A program made the translations under genes and the position numbers. Below, piece after piece: positions 25,444 to 32,842 of a stretch of 64,000 nucleotides of DNA. How positions within the stretch are numbered: position 1 is the first letter of the stretch; every line of letters starts with the position of its first letter. The notes under the pieces are model-generated. The model was not told where the DNA came from. It was given only the letters and a program-made list of their open reading frames with translations, and searched no databases. This DNA is from Planomonospora parontospora (GTDB lineage Bacteria > Actinomycetota > Actinomycetes > Streptosporangiales > Streptosporangiaceae): the NCBI GenBank assembly GCA_014647935.1, contig BMQD01000009.1, positions 124,001-188,000 of the forward strand. The letters are read 5' to 3'.

Positions 25444-26544
25444 ATGCGATCTGCCCGACACGGACTCCTGGCGCTCGCGACCGCGGCGGCCGCGGGCCTG
25501 CCGGCCGCGGCGTACGCGGCTCCCGCGCAGGCTCGGGCTCCGCTGGAAGCAGCCCCCGCGCAGGTTCCGGTGGCCCTCGCCCGCGCCGCCGCGGCCCCGG
25601 TTTCCGCGACCCGCGGGAGCGCCTCGGCGCCCTGGCCCGCCGCGCTGCCCGGCGGACCGCAGGTCGTCGGGGAGAACCGGCTCGGCCCGCGCACGCTCGA
25701 CCTCACGATCTCGTCCCCGGCGGTGAACGCCCGGCTCCCGGTCCGGCTGCTGCTGCCCGAGGGCTGGTCGAAGCAGGCCGACCGCACCTGGCCGGTGCTC
25801 TACATGCTGCACGGCGGCGTGGACGACTACACCTCCTGGACCCGGATGACCCGCGTCGAGGAGCTCACCGAGGACCTGGACGCGATCGTCGTGATGCCCG
25901 AGGGCGGCGGATCGGGCAACTACAGCGACTGGCACAACGGCGGAAAGGGCGGCCCGCCCGGCTGGGAGACCTTCCACACCGAGGAACTGCCCGGCGTGCT
26001 GGAGTCCGGGTACCGGGCCGGGACCCGCCGCGCCGTCACCGGCCTGTCCATGGGCGCCTACGGCGCGATGAAGTACGCCGCGCGCCACCCCGGCATGTTC
26101 CGCTTCGTCGGCGCGCACAGCGGCATCATGTCCACCCGGCTGCCCGGCGTGCCCGACATCATCATGTACACGCAGAAGAAGGCCGGGCAGGACCCGAAGG
26201 CGATGTGGGGCGACCCGATCAGGGACTGGCGGGTCTGGAGGGACAACGACCCCGCCGCGCACGCCAGGAACCTGCGCGGCGTCAGCATCTACATCTCCAG
26301 CGGCACGACCAGCCTCAACGGCGAGCTCGACCCGCCCGGCGCCGACTGGGACCCGGCCCACCTGGGTGAACCGGTGTCGGCCTACACGACCAGGCACCTG
26401 GTCGCCAAGCTGCGCCTGTACGGGATCAAGCCGACGGTGAACCTCTACCGGAACGGCACCCACAGCTGGCCGTACTGGGAGCGCGAGTTCACCAGATCCC
26501 TCCCGATGATCAGGACCGCCCTCGGTCTACCACAGGGCGGGTGA
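25444..26544 (+). CDS. Secreted antigen-85-like esterase/acyltransferase, copy 2
   Basis: 366 residues from ATG 25444 (GGAAGG upstream). Signal peptide to about AYAAPA (26), short linker, then the same alpha/beta-hydrolase core as copy 1: LYMLHGGVDDYTSW, NYSDWHNGGK...WETFHTEELP, nucleophile in TGLSMGAYGAMKYAARHPGMF (Ser about 202), catalytic His in GTHSWPYWEREF (about 340). Identity with copy 1 is very high over the core, even at DNA level, so this is a duplication that also copied the promoter element at 25392-25413. The signal peptide and linker differ completely. Predicted role as for copy 1: extracytoplasmic acyl transfer or ester hydrolysis. Confidence 0.85.
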   Translation: MRSARHGLLALATAAAAGLPAAAYAAPAQARAPLEAAPAQVPVALARAAAAPVSATRGSASAPWPAALPGGPQVVGENRLGPRTLDLTISSPAVNARLPVRLLLPEGWSKQADRTWPVLYMLHGGVDDYTSWTRMTRVEELTEDLDAIVVMPEGGGSGNYSDWHNGGKGGPPGWETFHTEELPGVLESGYRAGTRRAVTGLSMGAYGAMKYAARHPGMFRFVGAHSGIMSTRLPGVPDIIMYTQKKAGQDPKAMWGDPIRDWRVWRDNDPAAHARNLRGVSIYISSGTTSLNGELDPPGADWDPAHLGEPVSAYTTRHLVAKLRLYGIKPTVNLYRNGTHSWPYWEREFTRSLPMIRTALGLPQGG

Positions 26545-26610
26545 CCCGCCGCACCGTCCCCCCCTCGCCGCGCGGCGTCCGTTCGCTTCCCGCCGAGCGA
26601 CGCCCCCTTG

Positions 26611-26685
26611 CGCCTCGTCGCGTGGCGTCCCCCCGCGCCTCGTCACACGACGTCCCCCCGCGCCTCGTCACACGGCGTCCCCTCA
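26611..26685. repeat. 25-bp tandem repeat, three copies
   Basis: Units start at 26611, 26636 and 26661 (CGCCTCGTC followed by a variable 3-4 bases and CGTCCCC). The array fills the gap between esterase 2 and the convergent histidine kinase and reaches the kinase stop codon. No function is evident; it is a short minisatellite. Confidence 0.8.
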
Positions 26686-27930
26686 CTCCTCGCCGCGCGG
26701 CAGGACCGCCGTCACCACCAGGCCGCCGCCCTCGCGCGGGCGGGCGGTGACGTCGCCGCCGTGGGCGAGGGCCACGGAGCGGACGATGGACAGGCCCAGG
26801 CCCGTGCCCTTCCCGGTGACCACGCGGTCCGCGCCGAGGCGGCGGAAGGGCTTGAACAGCCGCGGGATGTCGTAGGGCGGCACGGCGGGCCCGGTGTTGC
26901 TCACCTCCACCTCGACGTGCCCGCCCCGCCCGCCCGGCCCGTCGCGCACCGTACGGCTGGCGACCCGCACCCAGCCGGCGCCGTCACCGGTGTTGTGCCG
27001 GATCCCGTTCTCCACGAGGTTGTGCACCAGCCGCTCGAGCAGGAGGGCGTCCCCCGCGGTGGGCGCCGGGCCCGCGCTCTCGTGCACGGTGATCCCCGCC
27101 TCCCGCGCCTCCCCGGCGGTCTGCGCGACCACGTGCGAGACTACGTCGGCCAGGTCCACCGGCGACCGGTCGGCGATCTCGTGTTCGGAGCGGGCCAGCA
27201 ACAGCAGCCCGGAGATGAGCCGCTCGTGCCTGGCGTTGATCTCCAGCAGGCTCTCGCCGAGCCGTCTGACATCGGGTGAGGCCGTCTTCCGGTGCATGGC
27301 CAGCTCGACCAGCGCCCGGTTCAGTGTCAGCGGGGTGCGCAGCTCGTGCGAGGCGTTGGCGACGAACCGGCGCTGCCCGTCGAAGGAGCGGTCCAGCCGT
27401 TCGACCATGGTGTCGAAGGTGTCGGCGAGCTCCTTCACCTCGTCCGCCGGGCCGTCCAGCGCGATCCGCTCGCGCAGGCCGTGGTCGGCGACCGGCGCGG
27501 CGGAGATCCGCCGTGCCGTCTCGGTCACCCGGTGCAGCGGGGCGAGGACCCGCCCCGCGACCACCCAGCCGAGCGCCACCGCGACGGCTCCGACCACGAC
27601 CAGCGCGACCGCCCCCTGGGTGAGCAGCGAGGTGACCGCCGCATCGCGCAGCGACTCCTGTTCCTGGAGCAGGAACCGCTGCGCCTCGGGACCGACGAGC
27701 ACGTCGCCGTTGCGGGAGATGAGGGTCATCTTCCTCGGCAGCCGCCCCGGTTCGTCCCCGCCGTACCTGTCGGTGAAGGAGGCGGTCAGCTGCTGGTCGA
27801 AGAGCAGGTAGGTGACGCCGAGCAGGGTCAGTCCGGCGAGGAGGAACAGCGTGCCGTACACGAGGGTGAGCCGTGCCCGCAGGGTGGGCGAACGGCGCCC
27901 CGGCGCACCGCTGCCCGGAGGGCCCGTCAC
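26683..27930 (-). CDS. Sensor histidine kinase (OmpR-type partner)
   Basis: About 415 residues if GTG 27930 is used. Two membrane helices (LVYGTLFLLAGLTLLGVTYLLF; AVALVVVGAVAVALGWVVAGRVLAP) enclose a short sensor; HAMP follows, then HisKA (FVANASHELRTPL, His phosphorylation site) and HATPase (NLVENGIRHNTG, GTGLGLSIVRSVALAHGG). The start is uncertain: the frame stays open into the regulator gene (to 28083), no Shine-Dalgarno is visible, and an ATG overlapping the regulator stop (28034) is in another frame that stops after about 35 codons. The N-terminal extension would be Arg/Ala/Gly repeats (imperfect GGAGGCCGG units at 27965-28020). Partner of the regulator at 28031. Confidence 0.85.
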   Translation of the reverse strand: MTGPPGSGAPGRRSPTLRARLTLVYGTLFLLAGLTLLGVTYLLFDQQLTASFTDRYGGDEPGRLPRKMTLISRNGDVLVGPEAQRFLLQEQESLRDAAVTSLLTQGAVALVVVGAVAVALGWVVAGRVLAPLHRVTETARRISAAPVADHGLRERIALDGPADEVKELADTFDTMVERLDRSFDGQRRFVANASHELRTPLTLNRALVELAMHRKTASPDVRRLGESLLEINARHERLISGLLLLARSEHEIADRSPVDLADVVSHVVAQTAGEAREAGITVHESAGPAPTAGDALLLERLVHNLVENGIRHNTGDGAGWVRVASRTVRDGPGGRGGHVEVEVSNTGPAVPPYDIPRLFKPFRRLGADRVVTGKGTGLGLSIVRSVALAHGGDVTARPREGGGLVVTAVLPRGEE

Positions 27931-28030
27931 GGGCTTCGCCACGGGGCGGCTGCGGGCTCCGGCTCGGAGGCCGGCGCGGGGACCGGTACGGAGGCCGGCT
28001 CGGAGGCCGGTACGGGCTTCGGCGGGAGGC

Positions 28031-28687
28031 TCATGCGATCCGGTACCCGGATCCCGGCACCGTCCCGACGACCGGCGGGTCACCGAGCTTGCGGCGCAGC
28101 TTGAGGACGGTCAGCCGCACCACCCCGGTGAACGGGTCGGCGTGCTCGTCCCAGGCCTTCTCCAGCAGGTGCTCGGCGGACACCACGGCCCCGTCGGCTC
28201 GGAGCAGCTCCGTCAGGACGGCGAACTCCTTCTTCGACAGCGGCACGTACCGGCCGTCCCGGAACACCTCCCGCCGCGCGGGGTCCAGGGTGATCCCGGC
28301 CCGCCGCAGAACCGGCGGAACGGCCGGCCGGGCGCGCCGGCCCAGCGCCTGGACCCTGGCGGCGAGCTCGGGGAAGGCGAACGGCTTGGTCAGGTAGTCG
28401 TCCGCACCGAGGGACAACCCGGCCACCCGGTCATCGATCTCCGCGGCGGCGGTGAGCATCAGCACCCGCGCGGCCGACTCCGACCCGACCAGCTCCCGGC
28501 AGACGTCGTCACCGTGCACCCTCGGCAGGTCACGGTCGAGGACGATCACGTCGTAGTCGTTGACTGCGATCCGCTCCAGCGCCGCCGCGCCGTCGTGCGC
28601 GGTGTCGACCGCGTGCGTCTCCTCGCGCAGCCACTCGGCCATCGCGTCGGCGAGCATCGGCTCGTCCTCCACCACCAGCACCCGCAT
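28031..28687 (-). CDS. OmpR/PhoB-type response regulator
   Basis: 218 residues: receiver domain (VLVVEDEPMLADAM, phospho-Asp in VIVLDRDLP, Lys in LTKPF) and C-terminal winged helix (LSKKEFAVLTELLRADGAVVSAEHLLEKAWDEHADPFTGVVRLTVLKLRRKLGDPPVVGTVPGSGYRIA). It is transcribed with the kinase at 26683. It lies divergent to the lipoprotein-adaptor-ABC operon starting at 29007 and is the natural regulator of it, as in many Streptomyces systems with the same layout. Confidence 0.92.
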   Translation of the reverse strand: MRVLVVEDEPMLADAMAEWLREETHAVDTAHDGAAALERIAVNDYDVIVLDRDLPRVHGDDVCRELVGSESAARVLMLTAAAEIDDRVAGLSLGADDYLTKPFAFPELAARVQALGRRARPAVPPVLRRAGITLDPARREVFRDGRYVPLSKKEFAVLTELLRADGAVVSAEHLLEKAWDEHADPFTGVVRLTVLKLRRKLGDPPVVGTVPGSGYRIA

Positions 28688-29006
28688 CCCGCCTCCACGA
28701 TCCTTCCCACCCGCACCCCGGCCCGCGGACCGGTCAAGGCCACCCCTCGACCTCCGGCCCGCGGACCATCGCCCGCGGACCGGCAGGCCACGGACCCACG
28801 GGCACTCGTACGGACTCCCGGGTGCGGCCCGGCACCCGTACGGACTCCCGGGTGCGGCCCGGCACCTGCCGCGATGGTGGCGCACCGGGTGTTTGCTCCG
28901 CGTTAGCGCGGACGGAAACGGCCCGGAAACGCGCCGGCCGGTTGCATCTCCCCTCGAACGGCCGGGTGGACGCCCGGCCGCCGGAGGACCGGAAGAGGAG
29001 AAGACC
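28688..29006. promoter_or_regulatory. Divergent intergenic region with 30-bp repeat and palindrome
   Basis: This 319-bp gap holds two perfect-length 30-bp direct repeats at 28801-28860 (GGCAC-T/C-CGTACGGACTCCC...), each with a CCCGGG core. A palindrome TCCGCGTTAGCGCGGA lies at 28897-28912. CGGAAACG occurs twice about 12 bp apart just after it (around 28914 and 28925), a spacing suited to OmpR-family direct-repeat binding. It must contain the promoters of the two-component genes (minus) and the export operon (plus); exact -10 boxes are not clear. Confidence 0.5.
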
Positions 29007-29525
29007 GTGCGAATCCCCGACGCGCGGGCGGCGGCCCCGCTGCTGCTCGCCCTGACCCTGTCCCTGCCGCTGGCCGGATGCGCCGCCGACCCGGGCGGCC
29101 CCGAGGTGGCGTCCGCGAGCGGCTCCGGCGGAGACCGCACCGCGCCCGCCGCGAGCGCCACCCCGGCCCTGGACCGCGACGAGAGGAACCTCCGGTTCGC
29201 CCGGTGCATGCGCGAGAACGGCGTCGACATGGCCGACCCCGAGCCCGGCAAGGGCGTCATGATCAAGTTGAAGGGCGACAGAGCCGTCATGGAGAAGGCC
29301 CAGGAGGCCTGCAAGCAGTACGCGCCGGCGGGCGGCGACGGGCCGGGCGCCGCGCAGGACTCCGAGCGGATGCGCGAGCTCGCCCGGTGCATGCGCGACA
29401 ACGGCGTGCCGGAGTTCCCGGACCCGCAGCCCGACGGCCTCGTCCGGATCGGCAAGGGCGTCGCCGACGACCCGGACTTCGAGGCGGCGCAGCAGAAGTG
29501 CCGCCTGGACGCCGGGGGTTCCTGA
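29007..29525 (+). CDS. Lipoprotein with two RCMR(E/D)NG repeats, export-operon first gene
   Basis: 172 residues from GTG 29007 (GAGGAG 6 bases upstream). A lipoprotein signal with lipobox LAGC (about 23-26) is followed by a Ser/Ala linker and two related units: LRFARCMRENGVDMADPEPG and MRELARCMRDNGVPEFPDPQPDG, each followed later by another Cys (EACKQY, QQKCRLD), so two disulfides are likely outside the membrane. This family regularly precedes a peptidoglycan-binding adaptor and MacB-type ABC genes in actinobacteria. TGATG overlap with the next gene. Precise role unknown; probably a surface component of the exporter. Confidence 0.82.
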   Translation: MRIPDARAAAPLLLALTLSLPLAGCAADPGGPEVASASGSGGDRTAPAASATPALDRDERNLRFARCMRENGVDMADPEPGKGVMIKLKGDRAVMEKAQEACKQYAPAGGDGPGAAQDSERMRELARCMRDNGVPEFPDPQPDGLVRIGKGVADDPDFEAAQQKCRLDAGGS

Positions 29526-30646
29526 TGGGAGCGGCCACCCTCGACGACAGGACGGGCGCGGACCCCGCCGCCCGCCCGCGCCGCCGTCGCGGCGGGAGGA
29601 CCGCCGGGCTGCTCGCCGTGGCCGCCCTCACCGGCGCGGCCGCCGTGGCGGTGAGCGCCACGGGCGTCCTGGGCGGCGGGGCCGGGGAGGACCGGGCCGC
29701 CGCGCCGCCGCCCCCGGCCACCGCCCGGGTGACCCGGGAGACGCTCCACGACACGCACGAGGCCGACGGCGAACTCGGCCACGGTCCCGCCGCCACCGTG
29801 GTGAGCCGGAGGCCCGGCACGATCACCTGGCTCCCGGAGAGCGGCGCCCGGATCACCCGCGGCAGGCCGCTGTACCGGGCCGACGACGACCCGGTGGTGC
29901 TGATGTACGGCTCCACCCCCGCCTACCGCGACCTGCGGATCGGCTCCGAGGGCCGGGACGTGGAGGCCCTGGAGCGCAACCTGGAGGAGCTGGGCTACGA
30001 CGGTTTCACCGTGGACGGCGAGTACACCTACGCGACGGCCGCGGCGGTCATGGAGTGGCAGGAGGACCGGGGCCTCGCGGAGACCGGGGTGGTCGAGCTG
30101 GGCCGGGTCGTCTTCGCCGACGGCCCGGTCCGGGTGGAGAGCCTGGAGACCGAGACCGGCCGGCCCACCGCACCGGGTCAGGCTGTGCTCACCAGCACCG
30201 GCACCGCCAAGGTGGTCACCGTACGGCTGGACCCCGGGGACCAGCGGATGGCGAAGGAGGGCACGAAGGTGTCGGTGACGCTGCCGGACGGGAAGCGCGC
30301 GGGCGGCAGGGTCACCGAGGTCTCCACGGTCATAGAGCCGGGGGACGGGCAGGGCGCGGAGCCTGAGACCCGGCTGGAGGTGCTCGTCTCCCTCGGCCGG
30401 AAGGCCGCACCCGGCCTGGACCGGGCCGCGGTGGACGTGACCTTCACCGCCTCCCGGCGCGAGGACGTGCTGACCGTGCCGGTCGCCGCGCTCGTCGCGC
30501 TGCGGGAGGGCGGGTTCGGCGTCGAGGTCGTCGAGGGCTCCAAGACCCGCTACGCCGCGGTGGAGACGGGCCTGTTCGCGGGCGGGCGCGTCGAGGTCTC
30601 CGGCGCAGGGATCGCCGAGGGCACGATCGTGGGGATGCCGAGATGA
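29525..30646 (+). CDS. Peptidoglycan-binding/HlyD-like adaptor of an ABC exporter
   Basis: 373 residues. N-terminal membrane helix (GLLAVAALTGAAAVAVSATGVLG), then a beta-hairpin/barrel-sandwich start (RVTRETLHDTHEADGELGHG), a peptidoglycan_binding_1 domain (DLRIGSEGRDVEALERNLEELGYDGFTVDGEYTYATAAAVMEWQEDRGL, about 138-185) inserted where Gram-negative adaptors have a coiled coil, and a C-terminal membrane-fusion-like part (VVTVRLDPGDQRMAKEGTKVSVTLPDG...DVLTVPVAALVAL). It links the MacB-type transporter to the cell wall. Its stop overlaps the ATPase start (ATGA at 30643-30646). Confidence 0.85.
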   Translation: MGAATLDDRTGADPAARPRRRRGGRTAGLLAVAALTGAAAVAVSATGVLGGGAGEDRAAAPPPPATARVTRETLHDTHEADGELGHGPAATVVSRRPGTITWLPESGARITRGRPLYRADDDPVVLMYGSTPAYRDLRIGSEGRDVEALERNLEELGYDGFTVDGEYTYATAAAVMEWQEDRGLAETGVVELGRVVFADGPVRVESLETETGRPTAPGQAVLTSTGTAKVVTVRLDPGDQRMAKEGTKVSVTLPDGKRAGGRVTEVSTVIEPGDGQGAEPETRLEVLVSLGRKAAPGLDRAAVDVTFTASRREDVLTVPVAALVALREGGFGVEVVEGSKTRYAAVETGLFAGGRVEVSGAGIAEGTIVGMPR

Positions 30647-31488
30647 CGCCTCCCACGGTCTCCCTGGTGGATGTGAGCCGCACCTATCCCGGCGGGGTGA
30701 CCGCGCTGGCGGGGGTCTCGCTGGAGATCGCGCGCGGCGAACTCATCGCGATCGCCGGCCCCTCCGGCTCGGGCAAGTCGACGCTGCTCAACGTCATCGG
30801 CACGCTGGACCGGCCCACGTCCGGGACCGTGCGCATCGACGGGTACGACGTCCCGGCGCTGTCGGACCGCGGGCTCTCCGCGCTGCGGGCGACCACGATC
30901 GGCTTCGTCTTCCAGCACTTCCACCTCGCGGACAGGGTCACGGCCTTGGACAACGTGGCCGGCGGCCTCCTCTACAGCGGTCTCGGCCGGGCCGAGCGGC
31001 GGCGGCGGGCCGCGGCGGCGCTGGAGCGGGTCGGGCTCGGGCACCGGCTCGACCACGAGCCGCACGAGCTGTCGGGCGGCGAGCGGCAGCGGGTCGCCAT
31101 CGCCAGGGCGGTGGCCGGGGATCCGCCGCTGCTCCTGGCCGACGAGCCGACCGGCGCGCTGGACTCCGTGTCGGGGGCCGGGGTGATGGAGCTGCTGCAC
31201 GACCTGAACGCCTCGGGCACCACCATCGTGATCATCACACACGACCGCGAGATCGCCGCGAGCCTGCCCCGGCGGGTGGGGATGCGCGACGGCCGGATCG
31301 TCTCCGACTCCGCAGCGGACCCCTCGCACCCCTCCCACCCCTCGGACCTCACTCGCTCCAATCAGCCCACTCGTCCCACTGACCCAAGTGAACCCACTGA
31401 CCCAAGTGACCCCACTGGCTCCACGGACTCCGGGGACTCCGGGGGGCGGCCCGCTGCCGGGGCCGTGCCCGGATCGGAGGCGGCGTGA
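30643..31488 (+). CDS. MacB-type ABC transporter ATP-binding protein
   Basis: 281 residues: Walker A GPSGSGKST (about 41), Q-loop FQHFHL, signature LSGGERQRVAIARAV, Walker B LLLADEPTGALD, switch His in THDRE. After about residue 225 it carries a disordered Pro/Ser/Thr/Asp tail (HPSHPSDLTRSN..., PTDPSEPTDPSDPTGSTDS), coded by small DNA repeats (CCCACTGACCCAAGTGA, about 31375-31410) that are lower in GC than the flanks. The tail is not needed for ATPase function. Third gene of the operon 29007-32708. Confidence 0.9.
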   Translation: MTPPTVSLVDVSRTYPGGVTALAGVSLEIARGELIAIAGPSGSGKSTLLNVIGTLDRPTSGTVRIDGYDVPALSDRGLSALRATTIGFVFQHFHLADRVTALDNVAGGLLYSGLGRAERRRRAAAALERVGLGHRLDHEPHELSGGERQRVAIARAVAGDPPLLLADEPTGALDSVSGAGVMELLHDLNASGTTIVIITHDREIAASLPRRVGMRDGRIVSDSAADPSHPSHPSDLTRSNQPTRPTDPSEPTDPSDPTGSTDSGDSGGRPAAGAVPGSEAA

Positions 31489-32708
31489 TGGCGGCGAGCC
31501 GTACGGAACGGCCCGAGCCGGCCCCGGCCCGGATGCGTCCGCGCGACGTGCTGCGGGTGGGCGCGGCCGGCCTGCGCACCCGCCCGCTGCGGGCGTTCCT
31601 GTCGGCGCTCGGCGTCGCCATCGGCATCGCGGCGACGGTCGGCGTGGTCGGCGTCTCGTCCTCCTCCGGGGCCGAGCTCGACCGCACGCTCTCGGCGCTC
31701 GGCACCAACCTGCTCACCGTCTCGTCGGGCCGCACCCTCCTGGGGGAGGAGGCGGAGATGCCGCCGGACGCCGAGGCGATGATCGAGCGGATCGGCCCCG
31801 TGGAGTCGGCCTCCGCCGTCGGCCGCGTCGACGGCGCCCAGGTGTACCGGAGCGAGGAGATCCCCGAGGAGCAGACCGGCGGCATCTCCGTGTACGCCGC
31901 CCGCGCGGACCTGCTCGCCGCGGTGGGCGCGACGGTGCGCAGCGGCGTCTGGCTCGACGGCGCCACCCTGCGCCACCCGGCCGTGGTGCTCGGGGCGACC
32001 GCGGCGCGACGGCTCGGGGTGGGCGCCGCGGGGCCGGACGTGCAGGTGGTCGTCGGCGGCGAGCGGTTCACCGTCGTCGGCGTCCTGGACCCGGTGCCGC
32101 TCGCCGCCGAGCTGGACGCCGCCGCGCTGGTCGGCTGGCCCGTGGCCGAGGAGGTCCTGGACTTCGACGGGCACCCGACGATCCTCTACACCCGTTGCGA
32201 GGAGGCGCGGCTGGAGGCCGTCCGCGAGGTCCTGGCCGCCACGGCCAGTCCGGAGGCGCCCAACGAGGTGGAGGTCTCCCGCCCGTCCGACGCGCTCGCC
32301 GCCAAGCAGGCCGCGGGCCGGGCTTTCACCGGGCTGCTGCTCGGCGTCGGCGGCGTCGCGCTGCTCGTCGGCGGCGTCGGGGTGGCCAACACCATGGTCG
32401 TCTCGGTGCTGGAACGGCGGGCGGAGATCGGCCTGCGCCGCTCCCTGGGCGCGACCCGCGGCCAGATCCGCACGCAGTTCCTCGCCGAGTCACTGCTGCT
32501 GTCCGCGCTGGGCGGGGCGGGCGGGGTGCTCCTGGGCGCCGCCGCCACCACCGGGTACGCGCTGCAGGCCGGCTGGCCGGTCGTGGTGCCCGCCTGGGCG
32601 ACGGCCGGCGGCCTCGCGGCGACCCTGGCGATCGGCGCCCTCGCCGGGCTCTACCCCGCGGTCCGCGCCGCCCGGCTCTCCCCGACGGAGGCGCTGGCCG
32701 CGCCGTAG
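31488..32708 (+). CDS. MacB-type ABC transporter permease
   Basis: 406 residues with MacB/FtsX topology: N-terminal helix (LRAFLSALGVAIGIAATVGVVGV), a periplasmic MacB_PCD-like domain (about 55-260), then three C-terminal helices (LLLGVGGVALLVGGVGVANTMVVSVLERRAEIGLRRSLGA; LLLSALGGAGGVLLGAAATTGYAL; GGLAATLAIGALAGLYPAVRAARLSPTEALAAP). Start ATG 31488 overlaps the ATPase stop as TGATG (GTG 31485 also possible). Its last 14 codons are the source of the downstream 42-bp repeat array. Confidence 0.9.
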   Translation: MAASRTERPEPAPARMRPRDVLRVGAAGLRTRPLRAFLSALGVAIGIAATVGVVGVSSSSGAELDRTLSALGTNLLTVSSGRTLLGEEAEMPPDAEAMIERIGPVESASAVGRVDGAQVYRSEEIPEEQTGGISVYAARADLLAAVGATVRSGVWLDGATLRHPAVVLGATAARRLGVGAAGPDVQVVVGGERFTVVGVLDPVPLAAELDAAALVGWPVAEEVLDFDGHPTILYTRCEEARLEAVREVLAATASPEAPNEVEVSRPSDALAAKQAAGRAFTGLLLGVGGVALLVGGVGVANTMVVSVLERRAEIGLRRSLGATRGQIRTQFLAESLLLSALGGAGGVLLGAAATTGYALQAGWPVVVPAWATAGGLAATLAIGALAGLYPAVRAARLSPTEALAAP

Positions 32709-32842
32709 ACCGCCCGGCTCTCCCCGACCGAAGCACCGGCCGCGCCGTAGACCGCCCGGCTCTCCCCGACCGAAGCACCGGCCGCGCCGTAGACCGCCCG
32801 GCTCTCCCCGACCGAAGCACCGGCCGCGCCGTAGACCGCCCG
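32705..32842 (+). repeat. 42-bp tandem array derived from the end of the permease gene
   Basis: Three identical 42-bp units (32705-32746, 32747-32788, 32789-32830) and a partial fourth. Each unit, read in the permease frame, gives stop-TARLSPTEAPAAP, a diverged copy of the permease C-terminus ARLSPTEALAAP with its stop codon. The unit is 14 codons, so frame is kept. The array fills the gap to the convergent MocR gene. Confidence 0.93.
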
